A stretch of 64,000 nucleotides of DNA from Azoarcus sp. DD4 (GTDB lineage: Bacteria; Pseudomonadota; Gammaproteobacteria; Burkholderiales; Rhodocyclaceae), in NCBI RefSeq assembly GCF_006496635.1, contig NZ_CP022958.1, positions 3,038,001-3,102,000 of the forward strand. The letters are read 5' to 3'. The notes below the pieces were generated by a model, which did no database searches, was not told where the DNA came from, and worked only from the letters and a program-made list of their open reading frames with translations. Shown here piece by piece: positions 11,199 through 18,927 of the stretch (within the stretch, counting starts at the first letter, position 1; the number at the start of each line of letters is the position of its first letter). The translations under genes were made by a program, and so were the position numbers.

Positions 11199-12131
11199 AT
11201 GGATGCCTCCCTCTTCACTTCCATGCTGTTCGCCACCGTGGTGGCCGGCACCCCGCTCATCATCGTCGCCCTCGGCCTGCTGGTGAACGAAAAGGCCGGC
11301 GTACTCAACCTCGGCGCCGAAGGCATGATGGCGATGGGGGCGGTCGCCGCCTTCGCCGTCACCCACCACAGCGGCAGCCCCTGGCTGGGCGTGCTCGCCG
11401 GCATACTGGCCGGCGCGGCGGTGTCCGTGCTGTTCGGCTTCCTGGTACTGACGCTGCAAGCCAACCAGGTGGCCTCCGGGCTGGCGCTGGCCATCTTCGG
11501 CGTCGGTCTGTCGGCCTTCATCGGCAAACCCTACGAGTCGATCGCGCTGCCGGCGGTGCCGGCCATCCGCATTCCCTTCATCGCCGACATCCCGCTGATC
11601 GGCGAGGCGCTGTACAACCAGCAGGCGCTGGTCTATCTGTCGTGGGCGCTGTTCTGGAGCGTGGTCTGGTTCCTCTACCGCAGCCGTGCCGGCCTGGTGC
11701 TGCGTGCGGTTGGCGAATCGCCTGCCTCGGCCCATGCGATCGGGCATCCGGTGCTTCGCATCCGCTACCTCGCGGTGCTGTTCGGCGGCGCGATGGCGGG
11801 CCTGGGCGGCGCCTTCCTCTCGGTGTTCTACACGCCGATGTGGGTGGAGGGCATGGTCGCAGGTCGCGGATGGATCGCGCTTGCGCTGGTGGTGTTCGCC
11901 ACCTGGCGGCCGCTGCGGGTGATGGTGGGCGCTTATCTCTTCGGCGGCGTGATGATCACCCAACTCTTCATCCAGGGCTCCGGCCTGCAGATCGACTTTC
12001 CGTCGCAGTTCCTCTCGTCCCTGCCGTACTGGGCGACCATCGTGGTGCTGGTGGCGATCTCCCGCAATGCCAACGCCATCCGCCTGAACTCGCCCATTTC
12101 GCTGGGCAAACCCTACCGGCCCGACGCCTGA
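11199..12131 (+). CDS. BMP-type ABC importer, inner-membrane permease 2
   Basis: This 310-residue BPD_transp_2 permease, equivalent to YufQ, is the heterodimer partner of the preceding gene. It has the family signature PLIIVALGLLVNEKAGVLNL with GAEGMM, the substrate-path segment LQANQVASGLALAIFGVGLS, and the cytoplasmic loop GLVLRAVGESPASAHAIGHP. A GAGGAC site precedes ATG 11199. The substrate-binding protein gene follows after 62 nt. Confidence 0.9.
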   Translation: MDASLFTSMLFATVVAGTPLIIVALGLLVNEKAGVLNLGAEGMMAMGAVAAFAVTHHSGSPWLGVLAGILAGAAVSVLFGFLVLTLQANQVASGLALAIFGVGLSAFIGKPYESIALPAVPAIRIPFIADIPLIGEALYNQQALVYLSWALFWSVVWFLYRSRAGLVLRAVGESPASAHAIGHPVLRIRYLAVLFGGAMAGLGGAFLSVFYTPMWVEGMVAGRGWIALALVVFATWRPLRVMVGAYLFGGVMITQLFIQGSGLQIDFPSQFLSSLPYWATIVVLVAISRNANAIRLNSPISLGKPYRPDA

Positions 12132-12193
12132 CCAGCGCCCGGCCGTCCCCTTCACATCAAGACGAAGACACCGAACTCTCCAGGAGCCAGTCC

Positions 12194-13282
12194 ATGTCCC
12201 AACGCCGCCAGTTCTTGCAGTCCGCCGCCGCGCTTGCCGTCTACGCGGCCCTGCCGTCGCTCGCTTTCGCCCAGGAGGCGGCAAAAATCGGCTTCGTCTA
12301 TGTCAGCCCGATCGGTGACGCCGGCTGGACCTTCCAGCACGACGAAGGCCGCAAGGAACTGGAAAAGGCGCTCGGCAACAAGATCCAGACCAAATACGTC
12401 GAGAACGTCGCCGAAGGCGCGGACGCCGAGCGCGTGATCCGCGAATTCGCCGCCAGCGGCCACAAGGTGGTATTCGCCACCAGCTTCGGCTACATGAACT
12501 ATGTCGAGCGCGTCGCCAGGCAGTTTCCCAACGTCACCTTCCTGCACGCCACCGGCTACAAATCGGGCAAGAACTTCGGCAACTACAACGCGCGCTTTTA
12601 CGAGGGCCGCTATCTCAACGGCGTCATCGCCGGCAAGATGACCAAGTCCAGCGTCCTCGGCTATGTCGCCGCCTTCCCCATCCCGGAAGTGCTGCAAGGC
12701 ATCAACGCCTTCACGCTGGGGGCGAAGAGCGTCAATCCCAAGGCCGAGGTACGGGTGATCTGGACCAATGCCTGGTACGACCCGGGCAAGGAGCGCGAGG
12801 CGGCGATGACGCTCATCAGCCAGGGCGCCGACATGCTGACCCAGCACACCGATTCCACCGCCGTGGTGCAGGCCGCCGAGGAGAAGGGCGTATACGCCTT
12901 CGGCTATCACTCCGACATGGCCAAGTACGGCCCCAAGGCGCAGCTCACCGCCACCACCCACCACTGGGGCGCCTTCTACACGAAGACTGTGCAGGACGTG
13001 CTCGCCGGCAGCTGGAAACCCGCCAGCATCTGGGGCGGCTTCAAGGACGGCATGATCCGCCTCGCCCCGCTCAACCCGGCCATCCCCACCGACGTCAAGG
13101 TGCTGGTCAGCGAGCTCGAAGGCAAGCTCAAGGCCGGCAGTTTCCACCCCTTCACCGGTCCGGTCGTCGACCAGTCGGGCAAGGAACGCCTGGCGCAGGG
13201 CGCGGTGATGGACGACCTCACGCTGGGCAAGATGGACTACTTCGTCCAGGGTGTTGCCTCGAGGTTGCCCACCGCCCGTTGA
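12194..13282 (+). CDS. BMP-family periplasmic substrate-binding protein (purine/nucleoside)
   Basis: The product is a 362-residue periplasmic receptor of the Bmp/PnrA family for the ABC importer. Family motifs are KIGFVYVSPIGDAGWTFQHD, VIREFAASGHKVVFATSFGY, YEGRYLNGVIAGKMTKS and QGADMLTQHTDSTAVVQAAE. The N-terminus reads MSQRRQFLQSAAALAVYAAL and ends in AFA, which fits a twin-arginine (Tat) signal with SPase I cleavage rather than a lipoprotein (no lipobox Cys). A CAGGAG site precedes ATG 12194. It is the last gene of the transporter operon. A purine ligand such as xanthine, hypoxanthine or guanosine is inferred from the flanking xdh and guaD genes. Confidence 0.9.
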   Translation: MSQRRQFLQSAAALAVYAALPSLAFAQEAAKIGFVYVSPIGDAGWTFQHDEGRKELEKALGNKIQTKYVENVAEGADAERVIREFAASGHKVVFATSFGYMNYVERVARQFPNVTFLHATGYKSGKNFGNYNARFYEGRYLNGVIAGKMTKSSVLGYVAAFPIPEVLQGINAFTLGAKSVNPKAEVRVIWTNAWYDPGKEREAAMTLISQGADMLTQHTDSTAVVQAAEEKGVYAFGYHSDMAKYGPKAQLTATTHHWGAFYTKTVQDVLAGSWKPASIWGGFKDGMIRLAPLNPAIPTDVKVLVSELEGKLKAGSFHPFTGPVVDQSGKERLAQGAVMDDLTLGKMDYFVQGVASRLPTAR

Positions 13283-13326
13283 TGCCGCGGGCACACGCCG
13301 GACTTCCATCGCACCCGGACGCTCCG

Positions 13327-13357
13327 AGCGGTGGGCACTGCTACGGTGCTCACCGCT
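13327..13357 (+). terminator. Hairpin after the BMP transporter operon
   Basis: The arms AGCGGTGGGCAC and GTGCTCACCGCT pair over 12 bp with one G-U wobble around a 7-nt loop, 44 nt after the substrate-binding protein stop. No U-run follows, so it may be a weak terminator or an mRNA 3'-end stabiliser. Confidence 0.4.
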
Positions 13358-13491
13358 AGGCGCAACACACTGCAAAGCAGCCTTGCACCAACATCCCGGA
13401 CAGCTCGCAACGCTGCCACTCCCAAATATCGCCCGGGTTGCTCGCAGGTCTGCCCCAACCCGGCTGAACCCGGTCCACAGCAGCAACCACG

Positions 13492-13520
13492 AGTATGTGC
13501 AGGCGCCGCCTGCGCATACT
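13492..13520. promoter_or_regulatory. 29-bp near-perfect palindrome upstream of the NikR-like box
   Basis: Two 14-nt arms (AGTATGTGCAGGCG and CGCCTGCGCATACT) match at 13 of 14 positions around one central base. The outer half-sites GTATGT and GCATAC are 15 nt apart, resembling NikR half-sites with slightly short spacing. It could be a second metalloregulator site or an RNA hairpin. Confidence 0.4.
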
Positions 13521-13532
13521 GATCGAACATCG

Positions 13533-13560
13533 GTATGAACTTTGCTAGCATTGTTCACAC
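13533..13560. promoter_or_regulatory. NikR operator candidate
   Basis: GTATGA-N16-TCACAC differs from the established E. coli NikR operator GTATGA-N16-TCATAC at one base, with exact spacing. It ends 35 nt before the TonB-receptor ATG and covers an extended -10-like TGCTAGCAT. Nickel-dependent repression of the receptor, and perhaps of the following nik genes, is inferred. No nikR gene is in the window. Confidence 0.65.
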
Positions 13561-13595
13561 AACGATCCGCTACCGACGCTCAGCCCTGTCCAAGC

Positions 13596-15644
13596 ATGTC
13601 CATCAACACTGCGACAAGCAGCAACGCCGCACGCCTCCCGTTCCGTGTGCGCCCGCTCGCCCTCGTGCTTGCCGCCTGTGCCTTTCCCGCCATGGCGCAC
13701 CAGGATGACCCCTTCGAACTCCAGAGCATCGAAGTCAAGGGCGAAGCGCTGCAGGCCGAAGGCGCCGCCTACTCCGGCACCCGCCTCGACCATGAGGAAA
13801 TCCGCGACCATCGCGTGTCGCGCCCGCAGGAACTCTTCCGCTACATACCCGGCATGAACCTCACCGGCTACGGTCTGCCCGGCGTCGCCGACCAGGTTTC
13901 GCTGCGCGGCTTCGGCAACGGCGGCCACGGCGGCGACATCGGCTTCGTGGTCGACGGCATCCCGCTCAACGAGGCGATGTCGCACGCCGATGGCTATGCG
14001 GACCTCAACGTCATCGTGCCGCTGGAACTCGAACGCATGACAGTGCTGCGCGGCCCGGTTTCAGCGCTCTACGGCAACTACAACCGCGCCGGCACCGTCA
14101 CGCTGCAGACCCGCAAGGGCGGTAACTATCGCGACCTCGACCTGAGCACGGGCAGCTACGGTACGGTCGACCTGCAAGCCGCGGCCGGTGCCGAATCCGG
14201 CGGCAAGCAGGAACTCAACCTTGCCGCCCAGCATTTCCGCAGCGACGGCTTCCGCGACCAGTCGGCGGGCGAGCGCAGCACGCTGGCCGGCCGCTGGGCG
14301 ATCCAGACAACGCCGGCGCTCGAAATCGCCGTCTCCGCACGGGCGCACGAAGCAGACGCCGACAACCCCGGCTATCTCACCCGTGCCCAGTTCAAGAACG
14401 ACCCTTACGGCAAGGATGCGCGCACCAAGAACGACGGCTCCGAAAAGAGCTTCTACACGCTGCGTACCGACATCAACTACCGGTTGGCACCGGAACTCAA
14501 GCTACTGAGCTTCGCCTACGTCACCCAGCAGGACTTCACCCGCTGGTTCAGCCGCGGCGCCGCAGCCGCCACAAGCTGGCGCCAGCGCGAGGAAAGCTAC
14601 GACCGCAACGTGTTCGGCGCCGGCTTCAATCTCAACGGCCACCACCACCTCGGCACCGGCCAGCTCAGCTGGATCGGCGGCATCGAGACCTTTTCCGAGG
14701 CCACCGATTACCTGAAGCACGAGAACACCCAGTTCCGCCGCCAGGTGGGCACCGCGGAATTCGATCGCCGCTTCCAGCTCGACAACCTCGCCGTCTTCGG
14801 TGAAGCCACGCTGGACCTGCACCGGCTGTTCAAGCCCTCCATAGGCCTGCGCTGGGACCGTTTCACCGGCGACTGCGACGTGCGCGGCGCCGAAACCAGC
14901 ACCACCGACTGCGACCGCATGACCCCGGTCGAGCACTTCAGCCCCAAGCTGGGCGTGCGCTCGCAGCTTGCCGATGCCGTCGAACTGCGCGCGAGCTGGG
15001 CCGAGGGCTTTGCGCTCGCCAACGACATGGCCAAGTATTCGCTGGGTGCCAGCGACGTCGATCCCAACGTGTTCCGCCAGACCGAGATCGGCGCCAACAT
15101 CCAGCTATCTTCACGACTCGTGCTGGATGTCGCCGCCTATCACCTGCGCTCGTCCGACGAGATCAACTTCGACAGCCTCGCCAACGAGTACATCAACGCA
15201 GGCAGCACCCGCCGCACCGGCGTGGAAATCTCGGCGCTATGGGCGCCTGCGGAAGGCTTCGACCTGGCGCTGACCTGGGCGAGCGCGCATTCCAGGGTGC
15301 TCGACAACCCCGACGCCAGCCTCGAGGACAAGCGCGTCACCGCCGTGCCGCGCTACACCGCCACGGTGGAAGCGAACTGGCGTCCGCTGCCGGGCTGGCG
15401 TGCTACCGCCGCCTGGCGCAAGGTCGGCTCCTACGCGGTGACGCAGGACAACACCCAGGAGTACGACGGCTACGGCGTCTTCGACCTGCGCGCCGCCTAC
15501 ACCTTCCCGGGGGCCCACGCCTCCACCCTCTACGCTGCCATCGACAACGTCGCCGACCGCGAGTATGCCACCGCGGTATCGACCGTCGGCTATGCCACCG
15601 GCGCACCGCGCACCTTGCGTGTCGGCGCCCAGCTGAGCTTCTGA
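13596..15644 (+). CDS. TonB-dependent outer-membrane receptor, probably for nickel/metal chelates
   Basis: This is an outer-membrane active transporter. The 682-residue precursor has a signal peptide ending near residue 36 (ACAFPAMA) and a TonB-box-like SIEVKGE. The plug domain follows (RPQELFRYIPGMNLTGYG, VDGIPLNEAMSHADG, ERMTVLRGPVSALYGNYNRA). The beta-barrel ends in an aromatic residue (VGAQLSF). ATG 13596 was preferred to the in-frame start at 13542, which would overlie the NikR-like box. Only 31 nt separate it from nikK. Location and operator suggest nickel; cobalt or a metallophore complex is possible. Confidence 0.85.
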   Translation: MSINTATSSNAARLPFRVRPLALVLAACAFPAMAHQDDPFELQSIEVKGEALQAEGAAYSGTRLDHEEIRDHRVSRPQELFRYIPGMNLTGYGLPGVADQVSLRGFGNGGHGGDIGFVVDGIPLNEAMSHADGYADLNVIVPLELERMTVLRGPVSALYGNYNRAGTVTLQTRKGGNYRDLDLSTGSYGTVDLQAAAGAESGGKQELNLAAQHFRSDGFRDQSAGERSTLAGRWAIQTTPALEIAVSARAHEADADNPGYLTRAQFKNDPYGKDARTKNDGSEKSFYTLRTDINYRLAPELKLLSFAYVTQQDFTRWFSRGAAAATSWRQREESYDRNVFGAGFNLNGHHHLGTGQLSWIGGIETFSEATDYLKHENTQFRRQVGTAEFDRRFQLDNLAVFGEATLDLHRLFKPSIGLRWDRFTGDCDVRGAETSTTDCDRMTPVEHFSPKLGVRSQLADAVELRASWAEGFALANDMAKYSLGASDVDPNVFRQTEIGANIQLSSRLVLDVAAYHLRSSDEINFDSLANEYINAGSTRRTGVEISALWAPAEGFDLALTWASAHSRVLDNPDASLEDKRVTAVPRYTATVEANWRPLPGWRATAAWRKVGSYAVTQDNTQEYDGYGVFDLRAAYTFPGAHASTLYAAIDNVADREYATAVSTVGYATGAPRTLRVGAQLSF

Positions 15645-15675
15645 AACAATGACGCCCGTCCGAGGAATTCTCCCC

Positions 15676-16386
15676 ATGCACCCGCTCAAGCTTCGCGCCA
15701 TTCTTGCCATGACGCTGCTCGGCGCCACCGCCCAGGCCGGCGCCCACACTGTCTGGCTGGAGGCCGACAGGGCACACACCGGCGATTACCGGGTGATGTT
15801 CGGTGGTCACGCCGGCAAGACCGAAAGCTACGACGCCGCCAAGCTCGGCGCCGTCGCCGCCCAGGACGCCACCGGCAAGCCGGTCGCGCTGCACCGCAGG
15901 GAAGGCGCGGACGGAGTGCGCTTGAGCCCGGCGGCCAGACCGGCACTGCTCGCCGTGGCCTTCGACAATGGCTACTGGAGCAAGACCGCCAAGGGCAAAA
16001 GCGTCAACCGGCCTATGACGGAGGTTCCCGACGCAGTGTCCGGGGTGCACGCGGTCAAGTACCACAAGACCATCGTGCAGTGGACCGATGCCGTCACCCA
16101 CGCCACCGGCCAGGCTTTCGAGCTGGTGCCCTTGTCGGCTTCGGCCCCGCGCGCCGGCCAACCACTGCAGTTGCGCGTGCTGATCGACGGCAAGCCGGCC
16201 GCCGGGATCAAGCTTGCCTTCGGCGAAGAGGGTTCGGATGCAGTCTCCGATGCGCAAGGGGTGGCCAGCATCGTCCCGCGCCCGGGCATCAACCGCCTGT
16301 GGGCGGGCCAAAGGCAGAACGTGCAGGGCGATCCCCGCCTCACCGAAATCAGCGTCGAGTACAGCCTCGTTTTCACTGCCCGATGA
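15676..16386 (+). CDS. nikK: DUF4198 periplasmic protein, NikK-type nickel transport component
   Basis: The product is a 236-residue exported protein with a signal peptide (LAMTLLGATAQAGAHTVWLE) and the DUF4198 fold. Features include HTVWLEA at the mature N-terminus, the central VHAVKYHKTIVQW, and the C-terminal Ig-like LRVLIDGKPAAGIKLAFGEE. Proteins of this family accompany NikMQO nickel ECF transporters and are thought to present metal in the periplasm. ATG 15676 was chosen because GAGGAA precedes it; an in-frame ATG at 15649 lacks a site. The next gene overlaps its stop by ATGA. Confidence 0.8.
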   Translation: MHPLKLRAILAMTLLGATAQAGAHTVWLEADRAHTGDYRVMFGGHAGKTESYDAAKLGAVAAQDATGKPVALHRREGADGVRLSPAARPALLAVAFDNGYWSKTAKGKSVNRPMTEVPDAVSGVHAVKYHKTIVQWTDAVTHATGQAFELVPLSASAPRAGQPLQLRVLIDGKPAAGIKLAFGEEGSDAVSDAQGVASIVPRPGINRLWAGQRQNVQGDPRLTEISVEYSLVFTAR

Positions 16387-16892
16387 CCCCCCCCCCCCTG
16401 CTTCGCGCCCTCCGCCCCATCGCCGCCACCGTCTTGCTGCTGGCGGCGGGAGCCGCTTGCGCGCATGGCCTCGTCCTCACCGCGCAGGGCGAAGGCACCC
16501 ATGTCAGTGGCCAGGTACGTTACTCGGACAACACGCCGGCGGTCGGCATCTTCGTCGAAGTGCGTGCTGCTGAAGGAGACGGCCCGCCGCTGGCCGAAGC
16601 CAGCACCGATGCCGAAGGCCGTTTCCGCCTGCCGGCACCCGCCACGCGGCCACTCAGGGTGATTGCCGAGGGCGAAGAAGGGCACCGTGCGGAAGTCGTC
16701 GCACACGCGGTCCCGCTCGTCGTCGGCGGCACGGCCGATACCGATGCGGCCGTCGCCACACTGCGCCTGTTGCGCGAGGACATCTCCCGTCTCGAAAGCC
16801 GCATCCGCCTGCAGGACATCATCGGCGGCATCGGCTACATCGTCGGCATCGCCGGCATTGCCGCCTGGCTCGCCGCGCGTCGGAGGAAATGA
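16383..16892 (+). CDS. nikL: NikL-type component of the nickel ECF transporter
   Basis: The product is a 169-residue membrane-anchored periplasmic protein. A signal segment (VLLLAAGAACAHG) leads into a carboxypeptidase-regulatory-like beta domain (GQVRYSDNTPAVGIFVEVRA, then EGRFRLPAP). A short helix (LLREDISRLESRIRLQD) precedes a C-terminal transmembrane helix (IIGGIGYIVGIAGIAAWLAA) with an RRRK tail. This layout is typical of NikL, an auxiliary of NikMQO. It overlaps nikK by 4 nt and is followed by nikM after 1 nt. Codons 2-5 contain an uninterrupted C10 run, so the frame is vulnerable to slippage. Confidence 0.75.
   Translation: MTPPPLLRALRPIAATVLLLAAGAACAHGLVLTAQGEGTHVSGQVRYSDNTPAVGIFVEVRAAEGDGPPLAEASTDAEGRFRLPAPATRPLRVIAEGEEGHRAEVVAHAVPLVVGGTADTDAAVATLRLLREDISRLESRIRLQDIIGGIGYIVGIAGIAAWLAARRRK
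16387..16396 (+). repeat. Poly-C(10) tract inside codons 2-5 of nikL
   Basis: Ten consecutive cytosines lie directly behind ATGA. Gain or loss of one base would abolish nikL translation, as in phase-variable contingency loci. It is also a classic site for sequencing miscalls. Confidence 0.8.
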
Positions 16893-16893
16893 C

Positions 16894-17523
16894 ATGCATC
16901 TGGCCGAAGGCGTGCTTTCTGCCCCTGTCCTGATCGGCGCCGCCGTCCTCGCCGCCGCCGGCGTCGCAACCGGAGTGCGCCGGCTGGCCGAAGCCCAGTT
17001 GCCGCTCGCCGCCCTGCTCGGCGCCGCCTTCTTCGTCGCCAGCACCATCCACGTGCCGGTCGGCGTAGGCAGCGTGCACCTCATCCTCAACGGTCTCGCC
17101 GGCCTGCTGCTCGGCTGGGCGGCCTTCCCGGTGTTCTTCGTCGCGCTGCTGCTGCAGGCGGCTCTCTTTTCCTTCGGCGGATTCGCGGTACTGGGCGCCA
17201 ACCTCCTCATCATGGCGGCGCCGGCGGTGGCGGCGCACTACATGCTGCGGTGCATGGTCCGGGCCTCCGCCGAGGGCAAGCCGCCGTCGCGCCAGCGCCT
17301 GCTGGCCGCCGGCGCCGGCTGCGGCCTCGTCGGCATCGGCGGTGCCATTCTGCTGGCCAGCCTGCTGCTTGCCGTCGCCGGCGGACGGACCTTCGCCGAC
17401 CTCATCGTGCTGCTTGCGGTCGCCCACCTGCCTGTGCTGGCGGTCGACGCCACCATAGGCGCGCTGGCAGTCAGCCTGCTGGCCCGCATGATGCCGCGCG
17501 CCCTCCTCCCGGTGCAGGCATGA
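16894..17523 (+). CDS. nikM: Nickel/cobalt ECF transporter substrate-binding membrane protein (CbiM/NikM)
   Basis: This is the S-component that selects Ni2+ or Co2+. The 209-residue polytopic protein starts MHLAEG; in this family the N-terminal amine and His2 coordinate the metal, so ATG 16894 behind GGAGGAAATGAC is well supported. Further motifs are HVPVGVGSVHLILNGLAGLL and VLGANLLIMAAPAVAAHYML. No separate CbiN is encoded; nikK and nikL replace it, which favours nickel over cobalt. It overlaps nikQ by ATGA. Confidence 0.88.
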   Translation: MHLAEGVLSAPVLIGAAVLAAAGVATGVRRLAEAQLPLAALLGAAFFVASTIHVPVGVGSVHLILNGLAGLLLGWAAFPVFFVALLLQAALFSFGGFAVLGANLLIMAAPAVAAHYMLRCMVRASAEGKPPSRQRLLAAGAGCGLVGIGGAILLASLLLAVAGGRTFADLIVLLAVAHLPVLAVDATIGALAVSLLARMMPRALLPVQA

Positions 17524-18215
17524 AGGCGCCCCTCGACCACATGCTTCGCCTGGCGCTGGCCATCGCGGCCAGCCTCGTCGTCTCCCAACTGACGGCTGCC
17601 GGCGCTCTCCGCCTGGCCACACTGCTCGGCGGCCTGTGCTTCCTTGCCGCGCTCGTCCGCCTGCCGCGCGAGCGGCGGACGCTGCTGCGCCGTCTGCTCA
17701 CGGTCAATGGCTTCGTCCTGATGGTCTGGCTGACACTGCCCTGGTCGTTCTCCACCGCGGGCGTCACGCTTTCCGGACACGGCCTGGAACTCGCAGCCCA
17801 GATCAGCCTGCGGACCAATGCGATTGCACTCGTCTGCATCGGCCTGCTGGCCGGCATGGACGCCTTCGCGGTCGCACGCGCTGCGGCCGGCCTCGGCCTG
17901 CCGCCCAAGCTGGCGCGGCTGCTCGCGCTGACCGTGCGTTATCTCGGCGTGATCGACGATACGCGCCAGCGCATCGACCTTGCCATGCGCGCACGCGGCT
18001 TCCGCCCCGGCGCCAACCGCCGCGGCTTCACTGTGCTTGCGCAGCAGCTCGCGCTCATCCTGGTGCATGCGATGCTGCGGGCGGAGCGCATCGAACTCGC
18101 CATGCGTGCCCGCGCCTTCGCGCCGCAGGTGCTGGCACCAGCGGCAGGTCCGCGCTGGGTGCGTGCGGCGGGCGGTGCGCTGGCCTGCGCGTGCCTTCTC
18201 TGGCTGGTGCAATGA
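17520..18215 (+). CDS. nikQ: Nickel/cobalt ECF transporter transmembrane protein (CbiQ/NikQ)
   Basis: This is the EcfT-type transmembrane coupler between NikM and the ATPase. The 231-residue protein has several hydrophobic helices and the two characteristic cytoplasmic coupling motifs, here AMRARGFRPG (near residue 160) and AMRARAFAPQ (near 200), each with the Ala-Arg-Gly/Ala core that contacts the ATPase. ATG 17520 overlaps the nikM stop, and its own stop overlaps nikO by 4 nt, a fully coupled operon. Confidence 0.88.
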   Translation: MKAPLDHMLRLALAIAASLVVSQLTAAGALRLATLLGGLCFLAALVRLPRERRTLLRRLLTVNGFVLMVWLTLPWSFSTAGVTLSGHGLELAAQISLRTNAIALVCIGLLAGMDAFAVARAAAGLGLPPKLARLLALTVRYLGVIDDTRQRIDLAMRARGFRPGANRRGFTVLAQQLALILVHAMLRAERIELAMRARAFAPQVLAPAAGPRWVRAAGGALACACLLWLVQ

Positions 18216-18868
18216 CGGACGACGCCTTGATAGACGGGCGTGGCCTGCGCCTGGTGCGCGGCGGTCGCGAACTGCTGGGCGGTCTCGATCTGCACCTCAC
18301 CCAGGGCGAACGGCTTTTCGTCCTCGGACCGAGCGGTGCGGGCAAGACCACGCTGCTGCACGCATTGCTCGGCTTCGTGCCCTTCGCAGCCGGCTCCCTG
18401 AGCGTGTTCGGCCAGGCCCGCAGCAGGGAACGCGACTTCGCGCCGCTGCGCGGCCCGCTCGGCCTTCTGTTCCAGGATGCAGGCGACCAGCTGTTCGGCC
18501 CGACCGTGGCCGAGGACGTGGCCTTCGGTCCGCTCAACCTCGGCGCCAGCGCCAGCGACGCCGCCGCCATCGCCGCAACCCAGCTCGACCGTCTCGGCAT
18601 CGCCCGCCTCGCCGACCGCCCGGTGCAGGCACTCTCCGGCGGGGAACAACGCCTTGCCGCCCTCGCCGGCGTCCTAGCAATGCGGCCGCGCGTGCTCCTG
18701 CTCGACGAACCCACCAACGGCCTGGACGCCGGCGCCACCGAACGTCTGCTCGCCGCGCTGGCCGAAACCGGCCTCAGCATGATCGTCGCCTCGCACGACC
18801 CGGTATGCGTGGCGGCGCTCGCCAGCCGTCGCATCGAACTCCGCGACGCAACCCACGCAGGATGCTGA
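18212..18868 (+). CDS. nikO: Nickel/cobalt ECF transporter ATPase (CbiO/NikO)
   Basis: This is the ATP-hydrolysing subunit of the nickel/cobalt importer. In 218 residues it shows Walker A GPSGAGKTTLL, a Q-loop LLFQDAGDQLFGPTVAEDVA typical of ECF ATPases, the signature ALSGGEQR, Walker B RVLLLDEPTNGLD and the switch histidine in IVASHDP. Only one ATPase gene is present, so a homodimer is expected. It is the last gene of the nikKLMQO cluster; guaD follows after 59 nt. Confidence 0.9.
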   Translation: MTDDALIDGRGLRLVRGGRELLGGLDLHLTQGERLFVLGPSGAGKTTLLHALLGFVPFAAGSLSVFGQARSRERDFAPLRGPLGLLFQDAGDQLFGPTVAEDVAFGPLNLGASASDAAAIAATQLDRLGIARLADRPVQALSGGEQRLAALAGVLAMRPRVLLLDEPTNGLDAGATERLLAALAETGLSMIVASHDPVCVAALASRRIELRDATHAGC

Positions 18869-18892
18869 ATCCGGCCGCCCGGGGCGCTGCGG

Positions 18893-18898
18893 TATAGT
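18893..18898 (+). promoter_or_regulatory. Candidate -10 element for guaD
   Basis: TATAGT (five of six matches) lies 29 nt before the guaD ATG in the short gap after nikO. No convincing -35 is present, so activator dependence or read-through from the nik operon is possible. Confidence 0.3.
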
Positions 18899-18927
18899 GC
18901 CGGTCGACGACTTTGCGGCAGCACAAC

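Larger units (their letters stand above)
13283..13595 (+). other. 313-nt gene-free region holding the metal-locus control sequences
   Basis: This gap has no credible coding frame. It contains a terminator-like hairpin at 13327-13357, a near-perfect 29-bp palindrome at 13492-13520, and a NikR-like operator at 13533-13560 just ahead of the TonB receptor gene. I looked for a cobalamin riboswitch and did not recognise one. Confidence 0.7.

Noticed and set aside
9987..12284. 765-codon minus-strand frame rich in His/Gln/Arg
   Set aside because: It is the complement of the two permease genes; the composition is typical of antisense translation of membrane-protein genes.
13283..13595. Possible cobalamin riboswitch before the metal TonB receptor
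   Set aside because: No B12-box-like consensus or the expected long multi-stem layout was found. The NikR-type operator explains the region better.
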